NCBI GenBank assembly: GCA_037349105.1
Contig: JAYJMM010000009.1
Span: 1,550,001-1,614,000, forward strand
Direction: 5' to 3'
Origin: Limnomonas spitsbergensis
Lineage: Eukaryota; Chlorophyta; Chlorophyceae; Chlamydomonadales
Length of the DNA: 64,000 nucleotides
Shown piece by piece: positions 19,191 to 34,100 of this stretch. The translations under genes and the position numbers were made by a program. The notes beneath the pieces are model-generated. The model was not told the DNA's origin. It worked only from the letters and a program-made list of their open reading frames with translations, and did not search any database. Within the stretch, counting starts at the first letter, position 1. Every line of letters starts with the position of its first letter.

Positions 19191-22100
19191 GTGCGTAAGA
19201 GCAGAATCATACATATCCACAGAAGCTGTAGCTGGTGCTTGCATTACATTTTTTATAACAGTTTGGAGCCTTTTGGAGCCAATCGAACCTAATCCCCCTC
19301 CGCAAAACTAACTATGGCCACACCTGCTCTTGCTCCCTCTGCAGAAATTTGAGAACCTCACCGATGGGTTCATTTCAAAGGTAAATAACGGACAATGGAG
19401 CCGGCCCTAGCCCCACACAGCTAGCACCTAGCATGGTGACCTCGCATGGCCACAGCATGGGGGTCAATGACGTTACACTCTGGGCCATGATGAAGAGGCT
19501 AGGCTGCACGGGCGCCCGACTATCTGGTCGGGAGGAAAATACACTGAAGGCTAGAGGAGGAAGGAAAGGATCAGACGGAAAAAGGAGAAAAAGGAGAAAA
19601 TACCATCTTCCAAAGGAGAAGATGTCTGGAGAAACCCACGCCCGACCAGGTCCTAGCCCTCAACAAAGAGAAAGGAAATCATGGGTTTTAGTGCACCCTT
19701 GTTTCTTCTTGTCGGTTTCGGATGAGTATTACCCATTCCCAAGCAAGGATCCAACACTTTCTGGTCTTCTCGAGTCAAGTGCAGCCGCTCGGTACACCAA
19801 GAATATCCCGAAAGCAAGCTAGAATTTCGAGCGAATCCGGATTTGTCATCTCGTGCGAGCTTGGAGGTCTGTTTCGGATACCATTATTTCATTCCTGGAC
19901 AAGTAATTTCAGAAAGACTACTCCACCGCGAGGCGGTGGCATGAAGGGTTGGGGAGTCCCTAGGCCGCGGCTTTAGACATCTCACTGATGGGTTATATAA
20001 TAGTGGACCCGCACCACTCTTTCCTGACTAAGCGCAAGGGGTTTCGTAAGTGCCTTGGAAAGGCGTGTTCGATTGGTTTCAATTCATTACAGAACTCAAT
20101 GAAGAGCAGTCACTGGTAGGCGCACGGGCACGGGGCATTGGTGTTGGGCTGTGACTGTGCCCATGCCCAACTTGGGCATGGGCACAGTCACTATATTTGT
20201 GCTTTTTGTTTGCTTCCTGTGTTGCGGTTTTTAGTTTTTGGTTCTTGTGACTTGTCCCCCCGGTTCGCTCAGCCTGGCCCTATCGCAAAAGGCTGTGGGT
20301 GGTTGCGTTAACTTTGTAACAACGACAGTCACTGGTATGGGCGCGGGCAGTTGTCAGGGCTGTTCATGGATAACACGTGAACAGAACACGGATTTTTCAT
20401 GGGTTTTGAATTCGTGTGAAATTTGCTTCAGCTACAGTTAAGCTACCCCATGGCCAACGGGCCGGGTGGGGCTTGGTGCAGCAAGGTGCCTGCCGCTTGG
20501 GCCATCGGCCGAAGGCTTGCCCAGGTTAGTCACCAACCATTTATTTACAATGAAAACTAAAACGCTAAGTAACCGCCACGGTTATATTAGCAGGATGCGG
20601 CCGCCTTCCTAAAAAGATAAAGGAAGGGCACCCCCCCCCATAGAATCATTGGGATTGCTCTGAGAGGTAAATTGGGGTAACAGACGGTAGTGGCGTAGGC
20701 CCACTTACAGCCGCCCAGCGGCCCCTCGATGCCGCGTTCTTTGCATCGGGTGTGGACCCAAGTGTGAACTTTGATGCTCCATTAGGGGACGGCACCAGCG
20801 GCCCCCCTGAAGTGGTATGACGAGCAGTCGATCACTACTCCCATGAACGCCGCTAGGATTGGTCGCAGCATCTGCAGGGCTATAAGCTATTAATATTGTG
20901 TTTTACTTGGGGTGCTTCAGCTACAATTCAGCCAACATCATGGCCTAAAGCCAGGGGGGGTCGAGTAGCAGCAAGCTCTGCTGCTTGGGGCACGACCCAC
21001 ACCTCCATTCATACCTCCTCCCACACCTCCTCCCACCCCACCCGTCACAGGCTGAGGTGTTCAAGCGCAAATCTCCCAAGCTGTTCCGCGTCCTGGAGTT
21101 TGTCCTCATGATCTCGGATGAGTTCCTCTACGTCTACGATTTGTACACTGGTCAGTGGGGAGGGATCAGGCAGGAAGAAATAAATAAAGGAAGAAAACTA
21201 CGCCCCCCCGCATGGAGAGTATTTGTTTGGATCAGAGTTGTTTTGCTCATGATCTCCAATGAGTTCCTCTACGTCTATGATGTGTACACCGGTCAGGGAT
21301 CAGGAAGGAAGGAAGGAAGAAAGAGGGGAAACTATGCACCCCCGCATGAAGGGTATTTGCTACTTTGGATTTATAAGTTTAGTTTTTTTGCTCATGATCT
21401 CGGATGCGTTCCTCTACGTCTATTATTTGTACACTGGTCAGTGGGGAGGGATTGGGGCCTCTGGACGTGCAGTTCTCCACCAAAGGTTGCGAGGAAGGGC
21501 AGCCTGTCGGGCACCTGCCATCATCTGCCTTGCTTTCCTGCAGGTTGTGAGTGTTATGATCTCGGATGAGTTCCTCTATGTCTACGATCCGTACACTGGT
21601 CAGTGGTGAGGGATCTCGGGATGTACTGCAATGAGTTCCACACTTGGAGCAGTACTCCGCTCCCCTCCCCACCCCCACCGTCTCTCGCCTCTACTGCGCT
21701 CCTCATGCTGGAATGTGCCGCAACGGATCCTCATCTGAACATGTCCTCGACATGAGTCCTGCCACTCCCTCCCCTCCCCTCCTCTCCCCACCCCTTCCCC
21801 CCCTCTCCCGCCTCTACTGCGCTCCTCGTGCTGCAATGTGTCGGATCGGATCCTCATCTCATCATATGTTCAACATTTTGCAGATGTCATTGAACATAAG
21901 CCCTGACACTCCCTCCCCCCCCCTCCCCCCCCCCCCCCCCTCTTCCACCTCTACTGCACTCCTCGTGCTGCAATGTGTCGGATCGGATCCTCATCGCAAC
22001 ACGCCCTACACCTGTCACCAACACAATCTCAACATGCCGCAGATGTCATTGTCATCCAGGTGAGTGATCTGGAGCGGGAGGGTGGCCAGTTCTTATCAGC

Positions 22101-25100
22101 TTGATCTCGTCTTTATTTTCCCGTCGTTATTATCTCTATCCCATCTGTACCCCATCTTCCATGGCCTTAACCGTAAACCATTGTCAGTCAGGTGAGTGCT
22201 CTGGAACAAGAGGATGGCCAGTTTTTATTATTTGACGCAAATATTGCCCGTCAATTCCCGCCAATTCTGCAAATCCCCGCCAATCCCGCAATTGCCCGCC
22301 AATCCCCGTAAATCCCCGCCAACCCCGCAAATCCCCGCAATCGCCCGCCAATCCCCGCAAATGTCCCCAGCACATTTACTATTCGCCAGTATTCAGTACC
22401 CCATCTTGATCCCGCCCCTAAAAGCCCTTGACACTAAACCTTACACCCTTAACCCTAAAGCATAAGTCCGTATCCTTAAACCATTAACCCTCAGCTGTAT
22501 CTCTCATCCTTTAGCCCTTAACCCCCGCTTAATCTCCATCTCTTAACCCTCTCAACCCACAGATTAAATCTCCAACGGGTAAGCGTAGGAGAGCAATCCC
22601 GCTCCTCTTTTAGGGCGGGACTGTACATCCTGGTGTGCTGGCTATCCCCTAACCCTTAACCCTAAAGCGTGATACCCTGAACCCAAAACCCTGAACCTGG
22701 AAGTGTACAGGTACATCCTAGATTGTTGGCCATGTCTTAACCCTTAACCCCAGACCCTCTCACCCCACAGTTGTCAACACCAATGGGCACATCCAGCGTT
22801 CTAGCGATCCCTTAAACCTTAACCCTAAACTAACCCTAACCCTCTCATCCCACAGTTTTACAACACCAATGGGTACAACCTGGTGTTCTGGCCATCCCGA
22901 AAACCTAAACCCTAAACTCTGACACCTAAAACCTAAACATTAAACCCTGTAACCCTGCGGTTCTTCATCACCAACGGGTATATCCTGGCATTCTGGCTGT
23001 CCCTAAGACCTCTGCCCTGAACCCTGAACCTTAAAAATTGAACCTGAAACCCCCTCACCCGCAGTTTTTCATCACCAACGGGTACATCCTGGCGTTCTGG
23101 CTGTCCCTAAAGCCTGAACTCTGAAACCTAAAACCTTTAACCTTCAAACCTCCCACCCCACAGTTTTTCATCACAAACGGTTATATCCTGGCATTCTGGC
23201 TGTCCCTCGTGTTCGTGACCAACCATTGTGAGTCAACTGTTTGAAGGTTGGTTGAAATGGGAGTTGGTACGAGCTGCACTGCCACTAAGACATCTTGTGC
23301 AAGGTATTCTACTTCCTATGCAGTCATAACCTTGTTTTCGTGACCAACCATTGTGAGTCAACTGTCGATGAGGCACCACATCATGAGTGTGATCAACTGT
23401 ACCCATGCACCCCATGCATGCCATTGACCCTATGCACCCCATGCACCCCATGCACGTCACTTATTTCGCCATGCAGATTTTCTGCTTGCAGGCCTGCTGA
23501 CCTGATCGATGCAGCACTGCATCATAAGGCGTGATCAACAGCACCCCATGCACCCCATGCACCTCACTTTTTTTGCCATGCAGATTTTTTGCTGGCTGGC
23601 CTGCTGACGTGGTGGATGCGGCACTACATCATGGGCATGATCAGCAGCACCCATGCACCCCATGCACCTCACTTATTTGCCATGCAGATTTCATTTTTGC
23701 GGCCCTGCTTATCTGGTGGGGGTCATCAACCGTTCCCATGCACCTCACTCATGTTGCCATGCAGATATTCTGCTTGCCAGACAGCTGGTGGATGCGGCAC
23801 TACATCATGGGCGTGATCAACCATACCCACGCACCCCATGCACCTCACTTATTTTGCCATGCAGATTTTCTGCTGGCTGGCCTGCTGACGTGGTGGATGC
23901 GGCACTACATCATGGGCGTGATCAACCGTACCCATGCACCCCATGCACCTCACTTATTTTGCCATGCAGATTTTCTGCTGGCTGGCCTGCTGACGTGGTG
24001 GATGCGGCACTACATCATGGGCGTGATCAACCGTACCCATGCACCCCATGCACCTCACTTATTTTGCCATGCAGATTTTCTGCTGGCTGGCCTGCTGACG
24101 TGGTGGATGCGGCACTACATCATGGGCATGATCAACCGCAATCAGGACGACGAGGAGGAGGAAGAGATGGAGGAGAAGCAGGGGTTATTGGACAAGGGCG
24201 GCAATGAGCGTGATGCACGGTGAGTGGTCATGAAAGTGGCAAACAGACAAATGCAGAGGGGGAGAGGAGGGGGGGGAGGGTAGAAGGAGGCAATGAGCAA
24301 AGATGCTATGTGAACGATGAGGACAGTAGTGACAGCGGGGACAGCATAAAGAGTGGAAGGCGGAGGGTGGAGGGGCCAGGAAGCGGGTTAAGGTGGGGGG
24401 GGAAGGGGGGGCGGAGGGTCCAGGGAGGGTCCAGGGAGGGGGTTAAGGTGGAGGGGAAAGGGGGGAAGGAGAGGGGGGGGGGGGGAGGGGCATGTTGGTG
24501 AGGACAGCTGGGATGGCGTGGACAGAAGAAAGAAGGGGAGAGGGGTTGTTAAGGAGAGGTTGTTAAGAGGAGGGGTGAAAGGGCATGGGAAATTGCTTAA
24601 GGAAGGGGAGAGAGGGGAGTTATGAGGGAAAGGATGGGAGGAGGGGAGGAGCAGGGGACAGGGGGTAGCACATATTTGGGACATATTTGGGAGACCAATG
24701 GGGGGAGGGGGGGCACGCTACGTTGCTCCTGCAGCTCTTGAACGCAGCCAACCAAGTAATAGCCTGATAGCCTGAAACGGTAGCGTAGCGGTTGGGGCCG
24801 TAGCAAACATCTGCGCCGTTACCATATTACTCAGCGCATCCATGGTGAGATGCGCTGAGTGGTATGGTAACAGCGCGGATGTGGCTGCGGCCCCAAGCTG
24901 CGCTCTTTCCTTAACCTCCACGCTTGTATAGGGCGTAGCTTTCTTTCTTTCTTTCTTGCACTGAGTGGTATGTATGGTCAGGAGTGGGAAGGAAGTCACA
25001 AAAAGGGAAGTGAGAGAAGCCCCCCACCCCAATAAGTGGGGGGTGATGACAGGGGGCGGGCGTTGTAGAAAGGAAGAAATAAACTACGTCCCGAGGGGGG

Positions 25101-28100
25101 CGTAGTTTCATTTTTTATTTATACCCCCTGTCGTGGCGTTTGTATAGAGGGTTTGAGGTGGGAGAGGGCGAGGGGTACCGTTCGTTATGAGGGGCCTCGT
25201 CCAGACTGTGGGGCTAGAAGGGAAGGGAGAGGGGCCCCCCTCCCCCCAAAGTGGGCGGTGGTCCCTTGCAGGACACCCCACCCACGGATGTCCTCACGCT
25301 TCCACTCATGCACCCATCTGCCCACACAACCACCCATTCCCCATGCAAGGAATCACCTGTCCATGAACCCATCCACCCATGTACCCACACATGCATCCAC
25401 TTGCTCATACACCCACCCATGCACCCATGCACCTGCCCATGCACCCATCCACCCATGTAGCCACCCATGCACCAATCCACTGATGTACCCACCCATGCAC
25501 CCACTTGCCAATACACCCACCCATGCAACCATCCACCCATGCACCCACCCATGCACCCACTTGCCCATACACCCACCCATGCACCCATGCACCTGCCCAT
25601 GCATTCATCCACTCATGTAACCACCCATGCACCCACTGGCCCATACACCCACCCATGCACCCATGCACCTGCCCATGCACCCATCCACTCATGTACCCAC
25701 CCATACACCCACTTGCCCATACACCCACCCATGCACCCATGCACTTGCCCATGCACCCATCCACTCATGTACCCACCCATGCACCCACTTGCCCATACAC
25801 CCACCCATGCACCGATGCACCTGCCCATGCACTCATCCACTCATGTAACCATCCAGGCACCCACTTGCCCATACACCCACCCATGCACCCATCCACCCAT
25901 GTACCCACCCATGCACCCACTTGCCCATACACCCACCCATGCACCCATGCACCTGCCCATGCACCCATCCACTCATGTAACCACCCATGCACCCACTTGC
26001 CCATACACCCACCCATGCACCCATGCACCTGCCCATGCACGCATCCACTCATGTACCCACCCATGCACCCACTTGCCCATACACCCACCCATGCACCCAT
26101 GCACCTGCCTATGCACTCATCCACTCATGTAACCACCCATGCACCCACTTGCCCATACATCCACCCATGCAACCATCCACCCATGTACCCACCCATGCAC
26201 CCACTTGCCCATACACCCACCCATGCACCCATGCACCTGCCCATGCACCCATCCACTCATGTACCCACACATGCACCCACTTGCCCATACACCCACCCAT
26301 GCACCCATGCACCTGCCCATGCACCCACCCACTCATCTACCCACCCATGCACCCACTTGCCCATACACCCACACATGCACCCATCCACTCATCTACCCAC
26401 CCATGCACCCACTTGTCCATAAACCCACCCATGCACCCATGCACCTGCCCATGCACCCATCCACTCATGTAACCACCCATGCACCCACTTGCCCATACAC
26501 CCACCCATGCACCCATCCACCCATGTACCCACTTGCCCAAACACCCACCCATGCACCCATGCACCTGCCCATGCACCCATCCACTCATGTACCCACCCAT
26601 GCACCCACTTGCCCATACACCCATGTACCCACCCATGCACCCACTTGTCCATAAACCCACCCATGCACCCATGCACCTGCCCATGCACACATCCACTCAT
26701 GTACCCACCCATGCACCCACTTGCCCATACACCCACCCATGCACCCATCCACCCATGTACCCACTTGCCCATACACCCACCCATGCACCCATGCACCTGC
26801 CCATGCACCCATCCACTCATGTACCCACCCATGCACCCACTTGCCCATACACCCACCCATGCACACATCCACTCATGTAACCACCCATGCACCCACTTGC
26901 CCATACACCCACCCATGCACCCATCCACCCATGTACCCACTTGCCCATACACCCACCCATGCACCCATGCACCTGCCCATGCACCCATCCACTCATGTAC
27001 CCACCCATGCACCCACTTGCCCATACACCCACCCATGCACCCATCCACTCATGTTCCCACCCATGCACCCTTCCACTCATGTACCCACCCATGCACCCAT
27101 CCACCCATGTACCCACCCATGTACCCACTTGCCCATACACCCACTCATGCACCCATCCACCCATGCACCTGCCCATGCACTCATCCACCCGTACCTGTCC
27201 ATGCACCCACTTACCCATACACCCACCCATGCACCCATGCACCTGCCCATGCACCCATCCACCCGTACCTGCCCATGCACCCACTTGCCCATACACCCAT
27301 CCATGCACCCATGTGCCACCCAAGCACCCATGCACCCACCCGCCCATTACCCATGCAGGCCGCGTCCTTTGTTAGGCAAAGTGAACAAGCAGTCCTTCTT
27401 GAACGTCAGTCTTACGCACCTTGCATGACCCCGAACCCGCCCATGCACTCATGCAAAACTCGTCCATGCAGGCAAAGGCCCTCGTATTACAAAGGGAGTA
27501 AGCAGCCCTTCATTTTTTTTATCCTCGCTTTCGTTGAATGACCCCCCACTCGCCCATGTCCCCATGCACCCACCCATGATCCCATCCGCCCATGCCCACC
27601 CATGCACTTACCCACTTATGCAGGCGGCGCCCCTGGTATCACAAAGTGAGAAATAAGCCCTTCATGTACCTCATCCTTACTTCCTTTGAATGACCCCCCA
27701 CTCAGTCCATGTCCCCATGCACCCACCCATGCACCCACTGGCCTGTGCACCCATGCGGCCACCCACTCATGCAGGCGGCGCCCTTGGTATTACAAAGTGA
27801 GAAATAAGCCCTTCATATACCCCATCCTCGCTTTCTTTGAATGACCCCCCACTCACCCATGTCCCCATGCACCCACCCATGCACCCACTCGCCTGTGCAC
27901 CCATGCGGCCACCCACTCATGCAGGCGGCGCCCTTGGTATTACAAAGTGAGAAATAAGCCCTTCATATACCCCATCCTCGCTTTCTTTGAATGACCCCCC
28001 ACTCACCCATGACCCCATGCACCCACCCATGCACCCACTCGCCTGTGCACCCATGCGGCCACCCACTCATGCAGGCGGCGCCCTTGGTATTACAAAGTGA

Positions 28101-31100
28101 GAAATAAGCCCTTCATATACCCCATCCTCGCTTTCTTTGAATGACCCCCCACTCACCCATGTCCCCATGCACCCACCCATGCACCCACTCGCCTGTGCAC
28201 CCATGCGGCCACCCACTCATGCAGGCGGCGCCCTTGGTATTACAAAGTGAGAAATAAGCCCTTCATATACCCCATCCTCGCTTTCTTTGGATGACCCCCC
28301 ACTCACCCATGTCCCCATGCACCCACCCATGCACCCACCCGCCCATGCAGGCGGCGCCCCTGGTATCACAAAGTGAGCAAGCAGCCCTTCTTCATCCTCA
28401 TCCTCAAGCACCTTTCACGACCCCCTACGCGCCCATGCACCCACCCATGCACCCACCCGCCCATGCAGGCGGCGCCCCTGGTATTACAAAGTGAGCAAGC
28501 AGCCCTTCTTCATCCTCATCCTCAAGCACCTTTCATGACCCCCTACGCGCCCATGCACCCACCCATGCACCCACCCGCCCATGCAGGCGGCGCCCCTGGT
28601 ATCACAAAGTGAGCAAGCAGCCCTTCTTCATCCTCATCCTCAAGCACCTTTCATGACCCCCTACCCGCCCATGCACTCATGCAAAACTCGCCCATGCAGG
28701 CGGCGCCCCTGGTATTACAAAGTGAGCAAGCAGCCCTTCATGTACCTCCTTTTTGCGCCCGTTGCGTTCCTGATCGGCTTCATCGTCAACTGCATCACTG
28801 TGCCCTTTATCGACACGCTGATGCTCTGTTTCGACGTCCTCGCCTTTTACTTGGAGACAAAGTGAGTTCGGGAGTGCTAATTACTCGTCCTGGCCTTCTA
28901 CCGCGCTAAGGGTTGAGGGTTTAGGGTTAAGTACCGGAATAAGGGATGCTTTGCTTCAATGTCGTCGCCTCCTGCTTGTCGACTCGGGGAGTGTGGGAGT
29001 GCTGATTTAACTGGTGTGCAAAGATTTAGCTTAAGTGATTCATTAGCAACTTGTAGTCCCTAACGGAATGCTTATGCTCTACTTCGACGTCCTTGCCTTC
29101 TACTCGGAGACAGAGTGGGTTCCGGAAGCGCTGATTGGACTGATTGGGGGTGCAAGAATTGCCTACCGGAACGGCGTGGATGTGGCTTCGGCCCAGGCTG
29201 CGCTGTTTCCTTAATTCTCACACCTCCCAGGTGGCATAACTTTCTTTCTCTCTTTGGCTGCCTGCAAAGACTATTCACAATGTCATTAAAACCTTGTACC
29301 GACAGCACCCCCTGTGATCTGGACCCTTTTAAGGAAGAAAGAAATACAGCTATTCCATGGGAGGCGTGAGAGTTAAGGAAACAGCGCAGCCTGGGCCGGA
29401 GCCACATCCGCACCGTTACGGAGGACCCCCTAAACATGTTCATCAACCTCCTGCTCCAGTACCGCGTTCTACGTCTTATACCCTAAAACCTGAAAACCCC
29501 TCGACAGGGAAGATGCGCTCCAAGGCTAGAGTCATCAACTCATTGCAGTTCTTGTTCCGCATGGAACATCTGAAAACCTGAACCCTGAACTCTGAACCCT
29601 GAACCCTGAAACATAAAACCTGAAACCTGAACGCATAACCCTGAATCATGCACCCTGAACCCTCTATAGACAGGATATATTACGACCCTAATCCCCTCAA
29701 CAACACTTTCATCAATTCCCTTCTCTGATACTGTACTGTATGGCTGAAATCCCCAATCCCTACTTCTACAGGGACGATGAATACTACGATCAGGATCCCC
29801 TCAACAACTTAATATAGCTCTTGCACCGCACTGTACATCTGAAACCCTGAACCCTGAACCCTTCTACAGGGATGATGAGCAATACGATCAGAACCCCTTC
29901 AACAACACGTTCATCAACTTCCTGCTTCTATACTGCTTTGCATGACTGAAATCCCCAATCCCTACTTCTACAGGGACGATGAGCACTACGATCAGAACCC
30001 CTGAACAACACGTTCATCAACTCATTACAGCTGATGTACTGCACTGTACATCTAATACCCTGAACCCCGAACCCTTGTACAGGGACGATGAGCACTACGA
30101 CCAGAACCCCCTGAACAACTTGTTCATCAACTTCTTGCTGCAATACCGCACCGTGCGTGTGCCCATGGAGGTGCTGCTGCAGTCGGTGCCTCAAGCCATC
30201 CTTGCAGTAAGTGCATGTGTGTGCAAGTTTGTGGGGGCTGTGCTTGGGGTGCGTGTTGGGGTGTGTGTGTCCAATGGTACACCTGGGTGCGGGTCTGTGT
30301 ATGCGTGTGACTGTGCATGTGTGCGTGATGGTAACGGCGCGGACGCGGCCTGGGCCCATGCCGCGCTGTTTCCTTAACCCTCACGCCCCTGCGGGGGGTA
30401 TTTTCCTTTCTGTATTTTGTGCGTGTGACAGTGGGCATGCTTTTTGTGTGGGCATGCGTTTAAGGTTTAGGAAAGACAGGAAGCTCGCCACTTGGGAGGT
30501 GTGAGACACAAGTGTGGAACACAGGTGTGGGACACAGGGGTGGAACACAGGTGTGGGGCACGGTCGCAGCTATAAAAAAGAATGAAAGCTGCGCCACTTG
30601 GGAGGCGTGAGAGTTAAGGAAGCAGCGTAGCCTAGTGCCTCTTACGTCCTGAGAGCCATGGGCCATGACTACACCCCCGGCCTGCTGCAGCCTGGGCCGA
30701 AGCCACATCCGCGCCGTTACCGGTTCATGTGCCTGACCTTACGCATGGAGGTCGCAATAAAGCCCCAAGAATTAATTTGGGTCTTGCTGAAATTGGGGCC
30801 ACACAGACGATTTTGTGCCATACATGCATGCGTATGTATGCGCAAGTGGCATTGTATGTGTGTGTGTTAAGGGCATATGTGGGTACGTGGGGACGTGGGG
30901 TGGAGAAAAAGAGGGAGGGGTTCATGAACACCAACGACTATTACAGCAATCGGCGAACTCCAACGGCAAATACTGTTATCGGTGCCGCAATTGTTTGCAC
31001 TGGAGATACGTATTGTTTATCGTAGCCACTTTTAGGTCACCGTTCGGGTTGTGCAAGCATCATATGTGCTTCGTATACGCTTCATGATGGAATGTACAAC

Positions 31101-34100
31101 TGGAAACAGACATTAACAAGACGATAAAACTGTAGCCAGTACAGAGAGTCGAACTCTGGTTGAAGGTATCAGAAACCTCAGTGCTAACCACTACACCATA
31201 CCGGCGCTGACATGTCAAACATGAGTGTGCCTTGATACATATTCGCGTCAAGCACTGCGAAATCTTCTATGGCCCAGACTGCCGCCCTGGTTGCGGAGGT
31301 CACTTACTTCTAGGCATCGGCAAAATACTTTACATGCCCCGCCAATGTTAAGTATATAGTATATAAAGTCGGGAAAAGTGGGCCAAAGTAAAAAATAACT
31401 AGAGGTCTGGATTCAGCTTAATCAGGGCATTCAGAATCTGCAGCTAACTCGTCCCATCTAAGAAAGCTATGTCCTCAAAACATTAAACACTGTATTTGTT
31501 TGACGCGGATCACGGGTTCGCAAAATGGGGCAGGTCTGGTCCAGAAGTTCAGCTAAAGCACCACTGCATGATCACTAGGCATACATTTGAGTCTCATAGC
31601 ATGACTGCTCATGAGTTCTCAAGTCAGTCGGAGTAATAGTCCAGAGAAACTCCTCGTGCTGGACCTCCTTGACCTCGCCGTCGTCACGGTTCGCCTTGAC
31701 GAAAATCAGCTTCTCATCCCGCGTGATGCCTAGGTGAGAGCGGCTACCGGTGTACGTCCGTCGTCCGCCCCCATGCTGACCAGTTCCGCTCCGTTGTCAC
31801 ATGGATATATTATTCAGCTCGGCACACAGAGCCTAAGGCTCCCACTCGGTCCCTAAGTGCAGTTGCTTGCCATTGTTGAGAAGGATAGATCGTTTTACTT
31901 TCTTAGGGGCCATTCCAGGTAACACGAGTATTATTGGAGTATAGAATCGGTCGAGAACGCATGCGCTTGTCTCACAAGTAGCCCACAGTAGCTGAAATGC
32001 CGTATTTCCACGTTTTCAGTCGCGACATTCGGGATTTTCGCGACTTTATATAAAGTATAGCTGATATACCGAATTGTAATATATATGATATAATGTAATA
32101 TATACTTTATATACTATATAATGTTATATAATATTGCCGATGCCTACAGTTACTTCGAGGCGGCCCTCAATGTCCCCACGGATAGCCACCGGCAGCAGCA
32201 GTGGTACTGGCCGGAGAAAAATGTCCTTTGCATTGGTGGTCCCTGTTCCGGTTTACTTGCTACTTCAAGATGCGCTTGACGCTTTAGCTCTTGGTATATT
32301 CAGTGGGGCAGGCCTTCTAGGCTTTCGGTCTCTGCCTTAACGCTGCATCTTGGAGTGGCAGGTTTTAAAGGATCTCCTTTAGGGGAGACTGTAAAAAGAG
32401 TGTGCCTAGGGAAAAAAGTGGGGATACAAAAAAACGTTATTTTCTGCCTGGCTTTCCTTTCATGAGGTGCTCTTTTCCCTTTTCAACTTCTGTGGTGTTC
32501 TCCCTTGCCTTTGGTTCTTTTCATTGCTCTCTCTTCTGAGCTCCATTTGACCTGAGCTGGACCAGCTCAACGTTTTATCAGTTTGCCTGGCAGGGATCTG
32601 CCTCTCAAGAAGGAAAGAAAGAGAGAAAACTACGCCCCCCTAGGGGCGTGCGGGATACGGGAACAGCGCAGCTCGGGGCTGAAGCCACATCCGCACCGTT
32701 ACCATCAAACGAGAGTGAGGCTAGCTACTTAGGCTATGGTGGCCTACGTTTCCTGTTTGTAGTCATGTAGGTGTTGTTGCCATCAGCACTGAAGTGTCCA
32801 ATCCTTCTCCTAGTCTGTACAATGCTGTGCATGTATTTGCCTCTCAAGATCTAGCTTTTGGGATAACGGCTGCTCGGTGGTCGGCCCCCCGTTGTAACAA
32901 ATCCGATATCAAGCTGCAAAAATGCAATCGTCTCGGCGCACGTTTCAGCGCGCCCGTCTCATGGTGGATGGTGTGCGCGTACCACCGCCATCTGGTTGGA
33001 CTCCCAGCCTCTTGCAGAGTTGCTTGGCTTCTCCCGCCCATTTCCCAGGGACACCCTTAAACCCTTTTTTAATTGGTAGAATATTGGTGCGAGCTCCACT
33101 GCTACTAGGACATCCTGTACATGATGTCCTAGTGGCAGTGCAGCTTGTGGCATTTGGCATTAATTATGGTAACCAGAAGTAGGTGAATTGCTGGTGAATT
33201 GCTGGTGAATTGCCCTGATTACGGTATAGGTATTCCCTGATTATAGGATTTCGCCGTTTGTCGTTATTGCCCGACTCAACCTCGGCGTCGTCGAATTATT
33301 TGTTTGGTCACCACTTTGGTTTCGACTCGTAACCAGTGAACACCAGAAGATTCCTGTGGGGGCTGAGTGCTGCGACCGGCTGCCCATTGCTACATGTATG
33401 GCCTGAATCTTCTTGGAGCTTGTGGACGGGGTTGTGAGGTAATACGGTCGTAAAAACGTGACCAGTATGGACACTGTTCCGCCGGGCTTCGCATGCTTTA
33501 GGATCGGGCCCCATTGGCCCACTGGTGGCCCCCCAGCGGAATGCCTAAGGGGGGCATGGCGTGCTATTTATAAAGATAAAAAGAAAAGAAAACAAAGAGT
33601 GGCACGCTCTTCAATTAACCCGGCTAGACACGAGGTTTGAAGTCTGTACGGTACACAAAGTAAGAAAACCACCCGCGTGTTTTTTTCTTCTTAAAAAGGA
33701 ATGAGGGTTCAGGAAACATTGTGGTGTGGGAGGAGTCCGCGTCCGTGCTGGTACCATCACCACTTCAATTGACTCTGTTAGACAAGAGGCCTGAAGTATG
33801 GTAGTTAAGAAGAAAGAAAACCGCACACCTCAGGGGCAGGGGGTTTAGGGTTTGGGGTTCAGGAAGGAAAGGCCCCAGGGTTTTTGTGTGATGACCCATG
33901 AGCACCAATGTGGTTCTGTAACCTCCACTCGCAATGTGTGACCACCTCTGGGTCATTGTGTGAACATATCAGTGTAATTGTGTGTGCATCGTAGTGTGAC
34001 CCCGTGACCACCGTGGTGTGATTGCATGAATACCCCAGTGTGACCACATCAGTGTGAATATGTGGGAATGTTACTGTAATTGTGTGAACATCTTAATGTG

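Noticed and set aside
19191..19200. Stronger-looking exon 1 donor GTAAGA
   Set aside because: Using it gives an immediate stop in exon 2; the GTGCGT site four bases earlier keeps the frame.
25214..27541. Many [12 protein letters not shown] or [13 protein letters not shown] repeat proteins
   Set aside because: Low-complexity frames of the CCCATGCACCCA minisatellite on both strands.
25270..28699. CRISPR array
   Set aside because: Repeats are continuous and nested with exon sequence, with no unique spacers of constant size; the genome is eukaryotic.
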